Assembly: GCF_032854445.1 (NCBI RefSeq)
Contig: NC_088301.1
Location: forward strand, 20,949,808 to 21,013,807
Direction of reading: 5' to 3'
DNA: 64,000 nt
DNA from: Liolophura sinensis
Taxonomy: Eukaryota > Mollusca > Polyplacophora > Chitonida > Chitonidae
Positions 34,040 through 43,074 of this stretch are shown piece after piece (the stretch's first letter is position 1; each line of letters starts with the position of its first letter). A program made the position numbers and the translations under genes. The notes under the pieces were generated by a model that saw only the letters and a list, made by a program, of their open reading frames with translations, did no database searches and was not told the origin of the DNA.

Positions 34040-34340
34040 CTGTGAGTACGGTGAACTTACCTGGCCGTGCTCCCCACGTCGATGGACACGCCAGTCCCAC
34101 AATGGGTAAAAAGACTTCTGACAGTCTTGACAATCCCACACACGCTCGTTGTTTTTTCCATGCTGCCGCTGGTGGCGCACCAAATGCTACCGGCGGGAAA
34201 ACGCCCGGCCACAGGTCGGGCAAGTGAACCCTTTTTTCCGGGATAGATGCGTCCGATGGTGACGCAGCCAGTTATCCCGCCGGGTAAAAGTCCCTGGCAC
34301 ACATCAGGCACGTAAACGGCTTCTTCTTTTTCTTCTCACC
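34040..34340 (-). pseudogene. Polinton A C2H2 zinc-finger gene relic
   Basis: The reverse complement shows three degenerate C2H2 fingers corresponding to fingers 2-4 of the B gene at 38184, with stops and frameshifts between them. A GTAAGT donor follows the last finger (CACGGCCAG then GTAAGT at about 34060), at the same position as in B. The gene lies next to the right TIR, on the polymerase side, as in B. Confidence 0.75.
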
Positions 34341-34359
34341 CTCACCACATTTAGGAAGT

Positions 34360-34601
34360 TGTTTGGGGCTGCTCCACTCAACTTTACAAGCCGACGTTTT
34401 TGCTCCCGTCTCGCTAATTGGTCCACCCACACTTACATCAATCCATGTCGTGACGGAAAAACCTCGTGACCTAACAACGTATATAATATCCCGGTAATTA
34501 CATAACCCGCTGACGTCACACCTGTGTCACACCTCAACTCCCTCTACTCCCTCCCCAAACCTCACTCCCCAGTGGGACACAACTGCGTATTCCCTACTAC
34601 T
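34360..34601 (-). repeat. Right terminal inverted repeat of Polinton A
   Basis: Inverted copy of 4251-4490. It ends CGTATTCCCTACTACT at 34601, directly before GTTGTG (34602-34607). It holds the TGACGTCAC CRE-like site and an ATTGGTCC (CCAAT) box. Confidence 0.85.
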
Positions 34602-34607
34602 GTTGTG
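34602..34607. repeat. Target site duplication GTTGTG (right, Polinton A)
   Basis: Second copy of the 6-bp duplication paired with 4245-4250. Confidence 0.9.
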
Positions 34608-34685
34608 CACAAAATTTATTTATTTATTTATTTCAAAGGAATTTCACACCTTACTTCAGGAATGTTTCACGTATGCGTGGGCGGC
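34608..34685 (-). repeat. SINE fragment beside Polinton A
   Basis: TTTATTTATTTATTTC then AGGAATGTTTCACGTATGCG matches the 3' end of the SINE family in inverted orientation. It is absent from the corresponding point of the right host copy (about 59885). Confidence 0.55.
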
Positions 34686-35640
34686 GTTGTTCACATAAGA
34701 TAGCAACAAAAGAAATATAAATTCAAGATTATCGCTATCCAACTGATATCGTATGATTTGAAAGTCTGTTCGGTTTTATCTAAAGCAAGTATTTATTATT
34801 TGCAACTAATATATATATGATTCTTTGCTTGTATGAGCATAACAGGTTTGTACACACAAGTACTAAGATACTCTTCACTTAGAAATCCAAATAATAACTT
34901 ATACAAATAATTATAAATGACACATCCACGTCATTATACCCCGCCAGTACCAAGTGAACACAGAATAGTGAATGCTCACCTACTTAACAGATGGTATTTC
35001 AGAAAGGATTGACTGTGTCTGGATGTCATCTCCCATTCAAGCTATTTACCGTCAGTGTATAAGCTCTTGAGATAACACATGAGAACTTAGTACCTAACAA
35101 ATGAAGGTGAAGTACAATGTAAAAGACAGTTACCTCGAGGTTCGGGATTTGCCCAGTCACATACAAGGGGCTTCCACCAGGGAGGTTCGGGGGTTTAGGA
35201 AGCCACCAAAATACTCTGACACTTCTAATAACCTTTTCAAGGGTTGTCTGTTCTCTACACCTGGACCCAACAAAACAAACAGACTTGTTCAGCATGTAGT
35301 TTAGCCCCGAGATGGGTTGAGCATGTTCTCTGCTCAGCTTTGATTCGCTACATTCACTAACTTATAATTTAGTCCTGTTGCCAATGCTGTCCTCAAAGCT
35401 GTATGGGACGAAAACAGGTTTCGTGCAATAAAGCAATTCTAATTTCGTATCATATTCCTATGTGGGAATAACGAAGATCATAGCAACGCGATTAACACAA
35501 ATCAAGCGGGTGCACCCGAACTTGGCAAACGGCCAATTTCGAATCATGCCTTTGCATTGCTTAGCTGTTGTTCCGAGAATTAAGTTCCGGAATATTCTTT
35601 TTATTAACAATAGGCGCTTATTGTTCCTTATGTATTAAAG
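34686..35640 (-). pseudogene. Left partial copy of duplicated host gene, 5' part
   Basis: This continues the duplication with about 59885-60832. It includes the exon equivalent to 60322-60446 (NLPGGSPLYVTGQIPNLEV), but upstream of that motif the frame is disturbed by small indels relative to the right copy. With 2772-4250 it forms one damaged gene copy split by Polinton A. Confidence 0.6.
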
Positions 35641-35649
35641 CTAAAATTA

Positions 35650-36300
35650 ATGATGGAATATTAATGGAATACAGATACATGGATATTGTTTATGGATATA
35701 TGTATGTTTTAATATAGATAAATGTTTGTGAGAATATAGGTATATGAATGTATGAATAAAGGTACATAAATGTGGGAATATAGTTATATGTGTGAGGGAA
35801 TATAGATAGATGGATATGGGAATATAGATACATGGATATGGATTTTAGATACATGTGTGTTGGAATATAGATACATGTCTGTGAGAATATAGGTATATGA
35901 ATGTATGAATAAAGGTACATGTATGTGGGAATATAGATATATATGTGAGTGAATATAGATAGATGGATATAGGAATATAGATACATGAATATAGATTTTA
36001 GATACATGTATGTTTTAATATACATACATGTCTGTGAGAATATAGGTGTATGAATGTATGAATAGAGGTACATGTATGTGGGAATATAGATATATGTGTG
36101 AGGCAATATAGATAGATGGATAGTGGGGATTTAGATACATGGATATGAATTATAGATACATGGGTGCTGGAATATACATACATGTCTGTGAGAATATAGA
36201 TACATGAATGTAGGAATAAAGGTACATATATGTGGGAATGTAGATATATGTATGTTGGAATATCGATTCATATATAAGATAATATAGATCCACATGTGTA
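35650..36300. repeat. ATAGATACATG minisatellite
   Basis: Many degenerate tandem units of 20-30 bp built on GGAATATAGATACATG and TGTGAGAATATAGGTATATG. The long Tyr/Ile/His-rich minus-strand ORFs across it are artefacts of the repeat. Confidence 0.85.
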
Positions 36301-37060
36301 TGTATGTTTAGGGTTTAACGTCGTACTTACCAATTTTTCAGCCACATTGCGACCAGGAGTCATTAGGTGTATGTACATATATTGTGTCTTCTTGTTGCAA
36401 TGCGAAGCCCATATCGACAAATTGCTGCCGCAACTGAAGTATCATGCCGAAGATACCAGACATGACACCCCACCCACTCACATAATACTGACACCGGACC
36501 AGCCAGTCATATTTCCTTGCTCTAATCTCTTAGTGCTGAACACTAAGGAAGACAGCAGCAAGTACCATTTTCTTTGGTATAACCCGATCCGGGTTTGATC
36601 CCTGGTCTGCCGACTTGGAGGTGGACGCTCTAACCATAGGTCACCGAAACAGTATGAGGGTTTATGGGTGGAAGAAAACCGAAAGACACAGATAGAGGTA
36701 GAGTTATTAGGTCAAGTTCATGCTTGGGGAGAGGAAACTAGATAGAGACGTTAGGTCTGCTTTATGGGTAGAAGGAAACCGAGAGATACAAATAGAGATA
36801 TTAGGTCAAGTTCATGCTTTGGGAGAGAAAACTAGATAGAGACATTAGGTCTGCTTTATGGGTGGAAGGAAACCGGAAAAAGATATTTTTATCAGATGTA
36901 TGGATGGAAGAAAACCTGATAGCGTGAAAAACATAACACATTACAAAAGCTTTTCGAAAGGAATTCGCTGCTTTGGCCACGGATTAAGTACTGTAGAAGA
37001 CCTCAAATTTAACCCGCTCCGGTCATTAAACATCAGTTAAATAAGAAAAATCAGCTTACA
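36301..37060. repeat. Dispersed repeat and about 100-bp tandem units
   Basis: About 36440-36640 resembles a dispersed repeat common in bivalve genomes: CTTAGTGCTGAACACTAAGG palindrome, TTTCTTTGGTATAACCCGAT and a tRNA-like GGGTTTGATCCC. About 36660-36870 is two and a fraction copies of a unit of about 100 bp starting TTTATGGGTGGAAG and containing TAGATAGAGACATTAGG. Confidence 0.6.
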
Positions 37061-37095
37061 CAACATGGCATGAAATTATCAAGCTTATCAACTTT

Positions 37096-37420
37096 TTGCC
37101 ATCATTATATCATAATATACCCATGTGTCTTTCATTATACACAAATAAAGTGTACAGAGAAACCAACTTTGTTCTATACTGGTATGATAACTTTTATACG
37201 AACCACACAACGCAAAGTGGTGATAAACAGATGTATTATTTGTTATACAATGTACAGGAATCACGTCTGAATGTTAGCCTCATGGTGGCAGAGAGATTCT
37301 AGGGGTCGACACCCGAGAGAGCCACATAAGGGGTATTAAGGTGAAGGCCGGGAACCAGCTGTACAAGTTTGCTAGATACTGGCATGACAAATAACCAGTC
37401 TTATAACGACTAAATAAAGT
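37096..37420 (+). pseudogene. Possible terminal exon of a plus-strand host gene, unidentified
   Basis: A coding-like stretch (YRETNFVLYWYDNFYTNH ... LNVSLMVAERF) ends in a stop at 37300-37302. A second frame then runs as SHIRGIKVKAGNQLYKFARY to a TAA at 37392-37394, followed by AATAAA at about 37413. The switch of frame suggests either a single indel or an unrecognised intron. I do not recognise the protein. It converges with the minus-strand host gene whose poly(A) signal is at 37434-37439. Confidence 0.35.
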
Positions 37421-37433
37421 TTTACTTTTTAAA

Positions 37434-37660
37434 TTTATTTACTTTTGTATTGCCTAAGCATACCCTCTAAAACTTGAGTGAATTAAAAAGTGAAATTTAA
37501 AGACAAGAGTGACAAACTTGCATAGCTGACAGTTGTTTAGCAGGGAGGGTTAACTAAGGAAGGGCATGGGTGAAAAACTCACGTTGGGATGTTTACGTGA
37601 TCCTCCCTGCTGAAGAACTAGTGAGATACCAGATCTACTTTGAAGCATATAAGAGGGTTG
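37434..37660 (-). other. 3' end of the interrupted minus-strand host gene
   Basis: Read on the minus strand directly after the target duplication, the frame of the exon at 57588-57917 continues for eight codons (TTLLYASK) to a TAG at 37635-37637. About 200 bp later comes AATAAA (37434-37439). This is the natural 3' end of that gene, now 20 kb away because of Polinton B. Confidence 0.65.
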
Positions 37661-37666
37661 TACCCT
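37661..37666. repeat. Target site duplication TACCCT (left, Polinton B)
   Basis: TACCCT directly before the AGTAGTTGAG terminus; the identical copy is at 37661's partner site 57582-57587. Confidence 0.95.
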
Positions 37667-38095
37667 AGTAGTTGAGAATGTGGCTCACGTTCATTATTGA
37701 GGAGGAGGTTTTGAGGAGTTGTTTTTTTGAGGTGATGTGGTGGTGACGTCACACCTGCCAGCCCGAAGGGCTGGTAGGTGTGACGTCATCCCTCAGTTGT
37801 GGGTTTTTCCCACACCGCGGGGTGTATGTGTGTATAGACGAGTGTGATATAGTGTATAGTATAACAGTATAGGGAAAAAAGAGAGAAAAAAAGAGGCAAA
37901 ACGTCGGCTTGTAAAGTCGAGTGGGACAGCTCGAAAAGAGCTCCCGGGCGCCAAAACGGACCAATGGGTGAGCCGGAATTGCCCCCAAACTGCCCAATGG
38001 GGGGCCCGCAAAACGGACCAATCAGCGTGCGAGAAGAGGTTACGTAAGAAAAAACGAACCAATCAGCGCGTGGTGAATTTCCGCTTATCTCAGGT
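37667..38095 (+). repeat. Left terminal inverted repeat of Polinton B, promoter-like
   Basis: About 429 bp, matching the reverse complement of 57156-57581. It contains a hairpin of two 22-bp arms each bearing TGACGTCA (37743-37790), CCACACCGCGGGGTG, GGCTTGTAAAGTCGAGTGG, four CCAAT boxes in alternating contexts (CCAATGGG, CCAATCAGCG) and GGTTACGTAAG. This combination of CRE, Y-box and bZIP-like sites suggests the TIR drives transcription inward at both ends. Confidence 0.9.
37743..37790. promoter_or_regulatory. Long CRE-bearing hairpin inside the TIR
   Basis: GTGACGTCACACCTGCCAGC and its near-perfect inverted copy face each other across a GAA loop. The same structure is in the right TIR at about 57458-57505. 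Each arm has a palindromic TGACGTCA. Polinton A keeps the CRE but not the long palindrome. Confidence 0.7.
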
Positions 38096-38183
38096 ACAAA
38101 AAGACAGGTGCGACAGTAGCAGATCACTTCACCCGAAGACACCGACCGAGCGAGCGAGCGAGCGACCGAGTAAAGAAGCAACG

Positions 38184-38675
38184 ATGGATCAAGAGGATTT
38201 CGAGGTTAATATGGAGAAGAAGACGTTGGAGGAGAAGAAGACGGCGAAGCTATTTACCTGCGAGGTGTGCGATCGAGGATTCACCCGACGTGATAACTGG
38301 CGACGGCATCACCAAACACAGCACGGTGATACGGAGAAAAAGAAGAAGACGGAGAAGTATTTTTGCCGGGTGTGTGCCCAGCATTTTACCCGGCGGGATA
38401 ACTGGCTCCGACACCAGCGGACGCATCACCAGCCCCAGACAAACACAAGATTCACCTGTCCGACCTGTGACCGGGCGTTTTTTCGCCGGGCGAATTTGAT
38501 CCGCCATCAACAGCGGCATGGCAACAAAAAAGAACGTGTGTGGCATTGCGAAGACTGCGAGGAGTCTTTCTACCGGTTGTGGGATTGGCGGACCCATCAA
38601 CGTGGGAAACACGGCTCGGTAAGTTCTTTTTTTATTATTTTATTTTATTTTTCTCTACCCCAAGCAGCAGGTTGA
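38184..38675 (+). CDS. Polinton-encoded C2H2 zinc-finger protein
   Basis: The ATG at 38184 lies 90 bp inside the TIR. After an acidic/Lys-rich leader come four C2H2 fingers starting at residues about 34, 65, 96 and 124 (CEVCDRGFTRRDNWRRHHQ, CRVCAQHFTRRDNWLRHQ, CPTCDRAFFRRANLIRHQ, CEDCEESFYRLWDWRTHQ). Fingers 1 and 2 share the RRDNW helix residues, so they may read the same triplet. A GTAAGT donor follows the fourth finger (about 38620), and the same donor is kept in the A relic. The mRNA is therefore probably spliced and the unspliced tail is not real. Possible roles are transcription or replication control at the TIR. Zinc fingers are not among the core Polinton genes. Confidence 0.75.
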   Translation: MDQEDFEVNMEKKTLEEKKTAKLFTCEVCDRGFTRRDNWRRHHQTQHGDTEKKKKTEKYFCRVCAQHFTRRDNWLRHQRTHHQPQTNTRFTCPTCDRAFFRRANLIRHQQRHGNKKERVWHCEDCEESFYRLWDWRTHQRGKHGSVSSFFIILFYFSLPQAAG

Positions 38676-39049
38676 GTGACCTACTAACCCACGAACCACC
38701 ACAAACCTCCCACGCATTCCTCACCCTCTTCCCCTTTTTCCCCTTTCACCCATTCTCCCTGCCTTGGCTGGTGACAATGTATTATGCTGTATGTTATGAC
38801 GTCATCATATGTAAACAAACACGTACAAACATGTACGGCGACCGAGTCATTGTGTCCTGCTCGGGTTGAGTGAGCTACTAACCCACGAGCCTCCCTCACA
38901 GGCCTCCCCCTTTCTCCCTTTCCCCTGCCTTGACTGGTGACAATGCATTATAATGTATTATGATGTCTGTTATGACGTCGTCATATGTAAACAAACATGT
39001 ACGGCGACCGAGTCATTGTGTCCTGCTCGGGCTGAGTGACCTACTAACG
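38671..39049 (+). repeat. Tandem promoter-like repeat with CRE sites
   Basis: Two copies (38671-38864, 38865-39030) and the start of a third. Each holds GTTGAGTGACCTACTAACCC, a C/T-rich tract, TATGACGTCATCATATG (second copy TATGACGTCGTCATATG) and GCGACCGAGTCATTGTGTCC. It lies just after the zinc-finger gene. Confidence 0.8.
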
Positions 39050-39718
39050 GGTTGGTTATATACCTTTTGATTCTCATCAAGAATGTTATTTATTTTCTGG
39101 GGTATTTATCCGCGTACCTCTAGGCCGGAATATTCGACCTTATAGACGGCTCGATTGTATGAAAGAACCTACAAAGAACTAACAAAACCAGTAGAGCATT
39201 ATAATCCTCGTTTGTTGTTGTCCGTGTAGACTTCAGTTTTGGATCCGCTGTCTATACATCAAAACCTGAGTCTTAGAAAAGATATAGCGCTGTAGAGTGA
39301 CGTGCCACCGAGGTGATCGGTCTTTTATAAGACAACCCCGGCTTGTAAAGTTGGAGGAAAACGCGGGGCGCGGGCCTGGGTGAGAGCACTAAAAGTGATG
39401 TATCATTGGCGGGCGTGTTTTTATATATCCATCTCGGCTACATTTTCCCGCGCGTTTCATCCAGAATCTCCCGCCTGGCAGTGCCTGGTAGTCCCTGGCA
39501 GAGTTGTGCGCGTGACGCTACATTGTTGTCAGCCGGGGTTGTGTTCACCTCGCCTGCTATGTATATATGTAATATATGTATATATGTCTAATACTGACAA
39601 GCCTACCCTGCACCGGCTGCACCGACTGACCTGCCTGCCTACCTCCCAACCACCCTGCATTGAAAATACATAAGTAACACCAATACATTATACATACACA
39701 CAAGAAAATTTGGTGGGT
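39050..39718. other. Noncoding stretch with a GC-rich TATA-containing block
   Basis: About 39395-39560 contains TTTTTATATATCC, CCCGCGCGTTTCATCCAGAA and GCGCGTGACGCTACATTGTT. The last two recur at about 41795-41890 upstream of the minus-strand 333-aa ORF. A TIR-derived GGCTTGTAAAGTTGGAGG is at about 39340. No gene is supported. Confidence 0.6.
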
Positions 39719-40330
39719 TTTTTCCACACCGCGGGGTGTATGTGTATAGACTAGCGTGATATAGCGTGTAGTAGACTAGAGTAAAGTATAACAGTATAAC
39801 AGTATATGGGATGTGGATATAGATAGATAAATAGAGAAAACAGTGGTTTGTTTGTTTCAGGCTGGGTATAAATTAGGCAAAGTTTTAAGTAACTCTAAGT
39901 TTTAGGTATGCATTAGGTGGAGTAGAAGGTTATCAGTATAACAGTTTAACAGTATATGGGATGTGGATATAGATAGATAAATAGAGAAAACAGTGGTTTG
40001 TTTGTTTCAGGCTGGGTGTAAATTAGGCAAAGTTTTAAGTAACTCTAAGTTTTAGGTATGCATTAGGTGGAGTAGAAGGTTATCAGTATAACAGTTTAAC
40101 AGTATATGGGATGTGGATATAGATAGATAAATAGAGAAAACAGTGGTTTGTTTGTTTCAGGCTGGGTGTAAATTAGGCAAAGTTTTAAGTAACTCTAAGT
40201 TTTAATAAGTAACTCTAAGTTTTAGGTATGCATTAGGTGGAGTAGATTAGGCAAAGTTTTAAGTAACTCTAAGTTTTAATAAGTAACTCTAAGTTTTAGG
40301 TATGCATTAGGTGGAGTAGAAGGTTAGGAA
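39719..40330 (+). repeat. TIR-derived lead-in and 150-bp tandem repeat
   Basis: 39719-39795 repeats part of the TIR (CCACACCGCGGGGTGTATGTG ending AACAGTATA, shortened here). Then come about 3.3 units of 150 bp: AGTATATGGGATGTGGATAT starts at 39801, 39951 and 40101, with truncated units to 40330. Each full unit contains TTTGTTTGTTTCAGGCTGGG, which looks like a splice acceptor. Confidence 0.85.
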
Positions 40331-40607
40331 GACTTTGAGGATTTGGGATAAAAAAAAATATCAGAACAAGTACAATTAAAAAAAAATGGGAAGACTGTGT
40401 CTGGTGTGGGGTTTCTTTTCTTTCTTTTTTTAGTGCTTAGATTGAGAAAGTACTCTTTCGGGAAGAGTTGGGTGGCCCTGAAAAGGGCCGTTGGAAAAAG
40501 TGCTGTTTCTTTTTTTCTTTTTTTAAACAGCCATGTTTCTTTTTTCTTTTTTCCACGGTCTCTCATAACAAATCCGACATGTCGGAACACCGTCGGATGC
40601 CTGTCCC

Positions 40608-41609
40608 CTACCCGGCGCCCGGTCCAGGTGCGATAGGTGGTGTCGCTGGTGGTGCTGCTGGTGGTGCTGCTGGTGGTGGTGTCGCCTCCGGTGGATTGGT
40701 CGTCAACGGTAATCCACTAACCCCCGCGGGGATGAGAAACCATTGTAGGGGCGGTTGAGCTCTTAACCGCTCCTCCACATTCCTAACGAGGCTGTCGCGT
40801 TCCTCACTGGTTAGGTAATTGTTATTGTCGAGTTCAGCTGTGTGGAGCGGCAGGTTGGGGTGAGCTCTAACCACCCCTACTTCCCTAGCCGGGGTAGAAG
40901 GCAAAGCCTGGGCTAGGGGTGATGATAACCGGTTCTCATCCTCACGGCGGTTACGGCTGGTGTCCCGTGGTTGGGGTGAGACCCGGGCTGTAGGGCGGGA
41001 TGAACCCCTCTCTGAATCTAGACGCGCTCGGGCCCGTCCCCGGCGTGCCGTCACCCACCCAGGTGATCGTGGTGGAGTTGTTGTTGGTATGGGTGATGGG
41101 AGTGATGAGAGTGACGGTGAACTAACCCGACCTGGGTTTGAACTCTCCGCTGAATTCAAATTCAACTGCCGGGGGAGTCCCCGACCAATACCCCGCCCCA
41201 CGGGAGCCCTCGGTGCGGTAAAACGCTCCATGCGTGTTTGGGTGAGGCGGGGTATCTCCGGCGGGTTGTTGTTGTTGGCCGGAGGGGTGGTGGTGGTGGT
41301 TATCTCCATCTCCCGGACTCGATTCCCGTAGTTCCCCCGCCCTACCCCCGCTCGCCAACCGGCTCCCCTTCCCATACACCGTAGGCAGGTGCAGGGACGG
41401 CGGTTTCTCCCCTCTCCGTCGGGTGGTGGTGGTGTCGGCGTATTGGGGATGATGAGGATTGGAGAGGGTGGGGATGGTGGTGGTGTCCACTGCTCTTCCG
41501 CATCCCGGTGATAAGAAGAAGAAGACGAAGACGAAGACTGATCCTCATCCCAGCCACTCCTTTGCTCCTCCCCGATACTTCCAAAAAAATTGCCGGCCTG
41601 TTGATTCAT
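40608..41609 (-). CDS. Low-complexity Pro/Ser/Arg-rich Polinton protein, 333 aa
   Basis: This single open frame starts at ATG 41609. It is rich in Pro, Ser, Thr and Arg, with a Ser run near residue 25, a small CTCLRCMGRG cysteine cluster near residue 75, RG-rich blocks (GRGIGRGLPRQ), and a Pro/Ala tail. The only globular-looking part is about residues 265-300 (LTSEERDSLVRNVEERLRAQPPLQWFLIPAG). It is predicted to be largely disordered, and I do not recognise a family. It is transcribed divergently from the polymerase. The length without stops on a GC-rich strand gives only moderate support; there is no counterpart left in A. Confidence 0.5.
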   Translation of the reverse strand: MNQQAGNFFGSIGEEQRSGWDEDQSSSSSSSSYHRDAEEQWTPPPSPPSPILIIPNTPTPPPPDGEGRNRRPCTCLRCMGRGAGWRAGVGRGNYGNRVREMEITTTTTPPANNNNPPEIPRLTQTRMERFTAPRAPVGRGIGRGLPRQLNLNSAESSNPGRVSSPSLSSLPSPIPTTTPPRSPGWVTARRGRARARLDSERGSSRPTARVSPQPRDTSRNRREDENRLSSPLAQALPSTPAREVGVVRAHPNLPLHTAELDNNNYLTSEERDSLVRNVEERLRAQPPLQWFLIPAGVSGLPLTTNPPEATPPPAAPPAAPPATPPIAPGPGAG

Positions 41610-43074
41610 AGTGTTGAAAATAGCAAACTGAAGTCAAGCGAATGTCGTAACAGTCTGATCAACTCAAACCCGCGGTTATGTTATATATACTAACAACCCT
41701 GGCCTGGGCGAAAGCACGACGAAAGGAATTATCAGCCCACTGATTGGATGATGAGTGTAAAAAAAACGAGCGGGCTTTTATGTTTTTCTCCCGCCCGTTT
41801 CATACAGAATCCTCAGCCTGGTAGAGCTGTGCGCGTGACGCTACATTGTTGTCAGCCGGGGTTGTGTTCAGCTCGCCTGCTATGTATACCGACATCGGCT
41901 GGTGGTTGTGATTTCTACGTGTATAAGTGTCAATTGAATAAGTGGTCATTGTAGGCTTAGATGTCTTCTTTCTCCCCGAACCCGCTTTGCTTCTTGAAAG
42001 TTAATTGAAGACAGTAAGAGCTATCGCATGTTACATGTTTGTAACAGTATATGAAAAAAGTATTAAAAAAACTTCTTTACTGGATATAATACGCAATAAG
42101 ACAAGCTGCATTTCATTGCTGAAAATTACTATTAAAAAAGGGACTGGGTCAGTGTGTCAGTGTGTAATGCTAGGGCTGCTATCTATCGGAATGGTTCTTA
42201 TGTATTATGTATTAAAAAAAATTTTTATTGACGCTTCATTTTAATTAGTAGATTACCGCATAAAGTAGTTGTCTATTGGTCACCTTCAGACGTTGTTGTT
42301 TCCAATTAATTAATATTACGTAATATTACGCTTCGTATTCGCTAGATTTCTTATGGAAATAACAGTAGTTTTAGTTCAATATATTTAAGGATAGTTGTGT
42401 CTTTTAATAGTTTATAACTCCAGTAAAGCTAGATAGAAAGCTTGAGTAGCTTAGAGGATATTTCCTTATGTATTTCGTAGTAGAAATCCACGAATGCGCG
42501 CGATGTCAAATGTATGTAAACAAGGGGGATAACTCCTGATGGAACACGCTTAGCAGGGGCGACTACTTTTGTTGGAATAATGGAAATAAGGGGCATAACT
42601 CTAAAGGTCAAACGACAATACGTGTCTGGAAAGAGTAATATATAGTCATTTTCTTTATTTTTTGTTCCAAAACTGTATAGGGGTTTTGCAGAGTTAATAA
42701 TTGTATCAGTATATATATCTATATATATAGATTTATTTCATTTAGTTCATATTTGTGTAAAGCAAACTCATGTCACAATTCATTTAAACACATTGTATGA
42801 CTTTATTTCACTTAATTTACAATATCCCATGAAAAATTAATTATGATTTGTTGTTATTTAAATCGGGCGCTCATTTACCATCCTTGAGACGACCGCCAAT
42901 AGTATGGGTCAGTGTGTCAGTGTGTCATGCCAGGGTTGATATCTATCGGAATGGCTCCTATGTATTATATGTATTATAAAATTTTTTAGCGGAACATATG
43001 TACATACGCACATATGTACAATAGTATGTATATAGAGTATGTCTAGGGTTTGGTTATAACGTCTACACCCTTCT
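41610..43074 (+). promoter_or_regulatory. Divergent regulatory region before polymerase
   Basis: It contains a TATATATAC box near 41683 and a repeated GC-rich block (41795-41890) facing the minus-strand ORF. Two plus-oriented copies of ACTGGGTCAGTGTGTCAGTG or close variants lie at 42143-42180 and 42904-42940. Each is followed by AGGG(C/T)TG..CTATCGGAATGG and ATGTATTATGTATTA. No gene is supported. Confidence 0.6.

Larger units (their letters stand above)
4251..34601. mobile_element. Polinton/Maverick element A (30.35 kb, decayed, nested insertions)
   Basis: It starts AGTAGTAGGGAATACG and ends with the inverted copy, between GTTGTG duplications. Contents left to right: outer TIR, Penelope fragment, internal inverted arm interrupted by a DNA transposon, second TIR-like copy, hairpin/SGNH insertion, Polinton gene block on plus strand (PC4-like, integrase, membrane protein, ATPase, two small proteins, minor capsid, pX, major capsid, protease), minus-strand polymerase fragments split by a Harbinger, inverted arm, zinc-finger relic and right TIR. 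Removing the four insertions leaves roughly 15 kb, a usual Polinton size. Nearly every gene is broken, so it is older than element B. Confidence 0.9.

Noticed and set aside
35690..36183. Tyr/Ile/His-rich ORFs on the minus strand
   Set aside because: They arise from the ATAGATACATG minisatellite, which has no stops in that frame.
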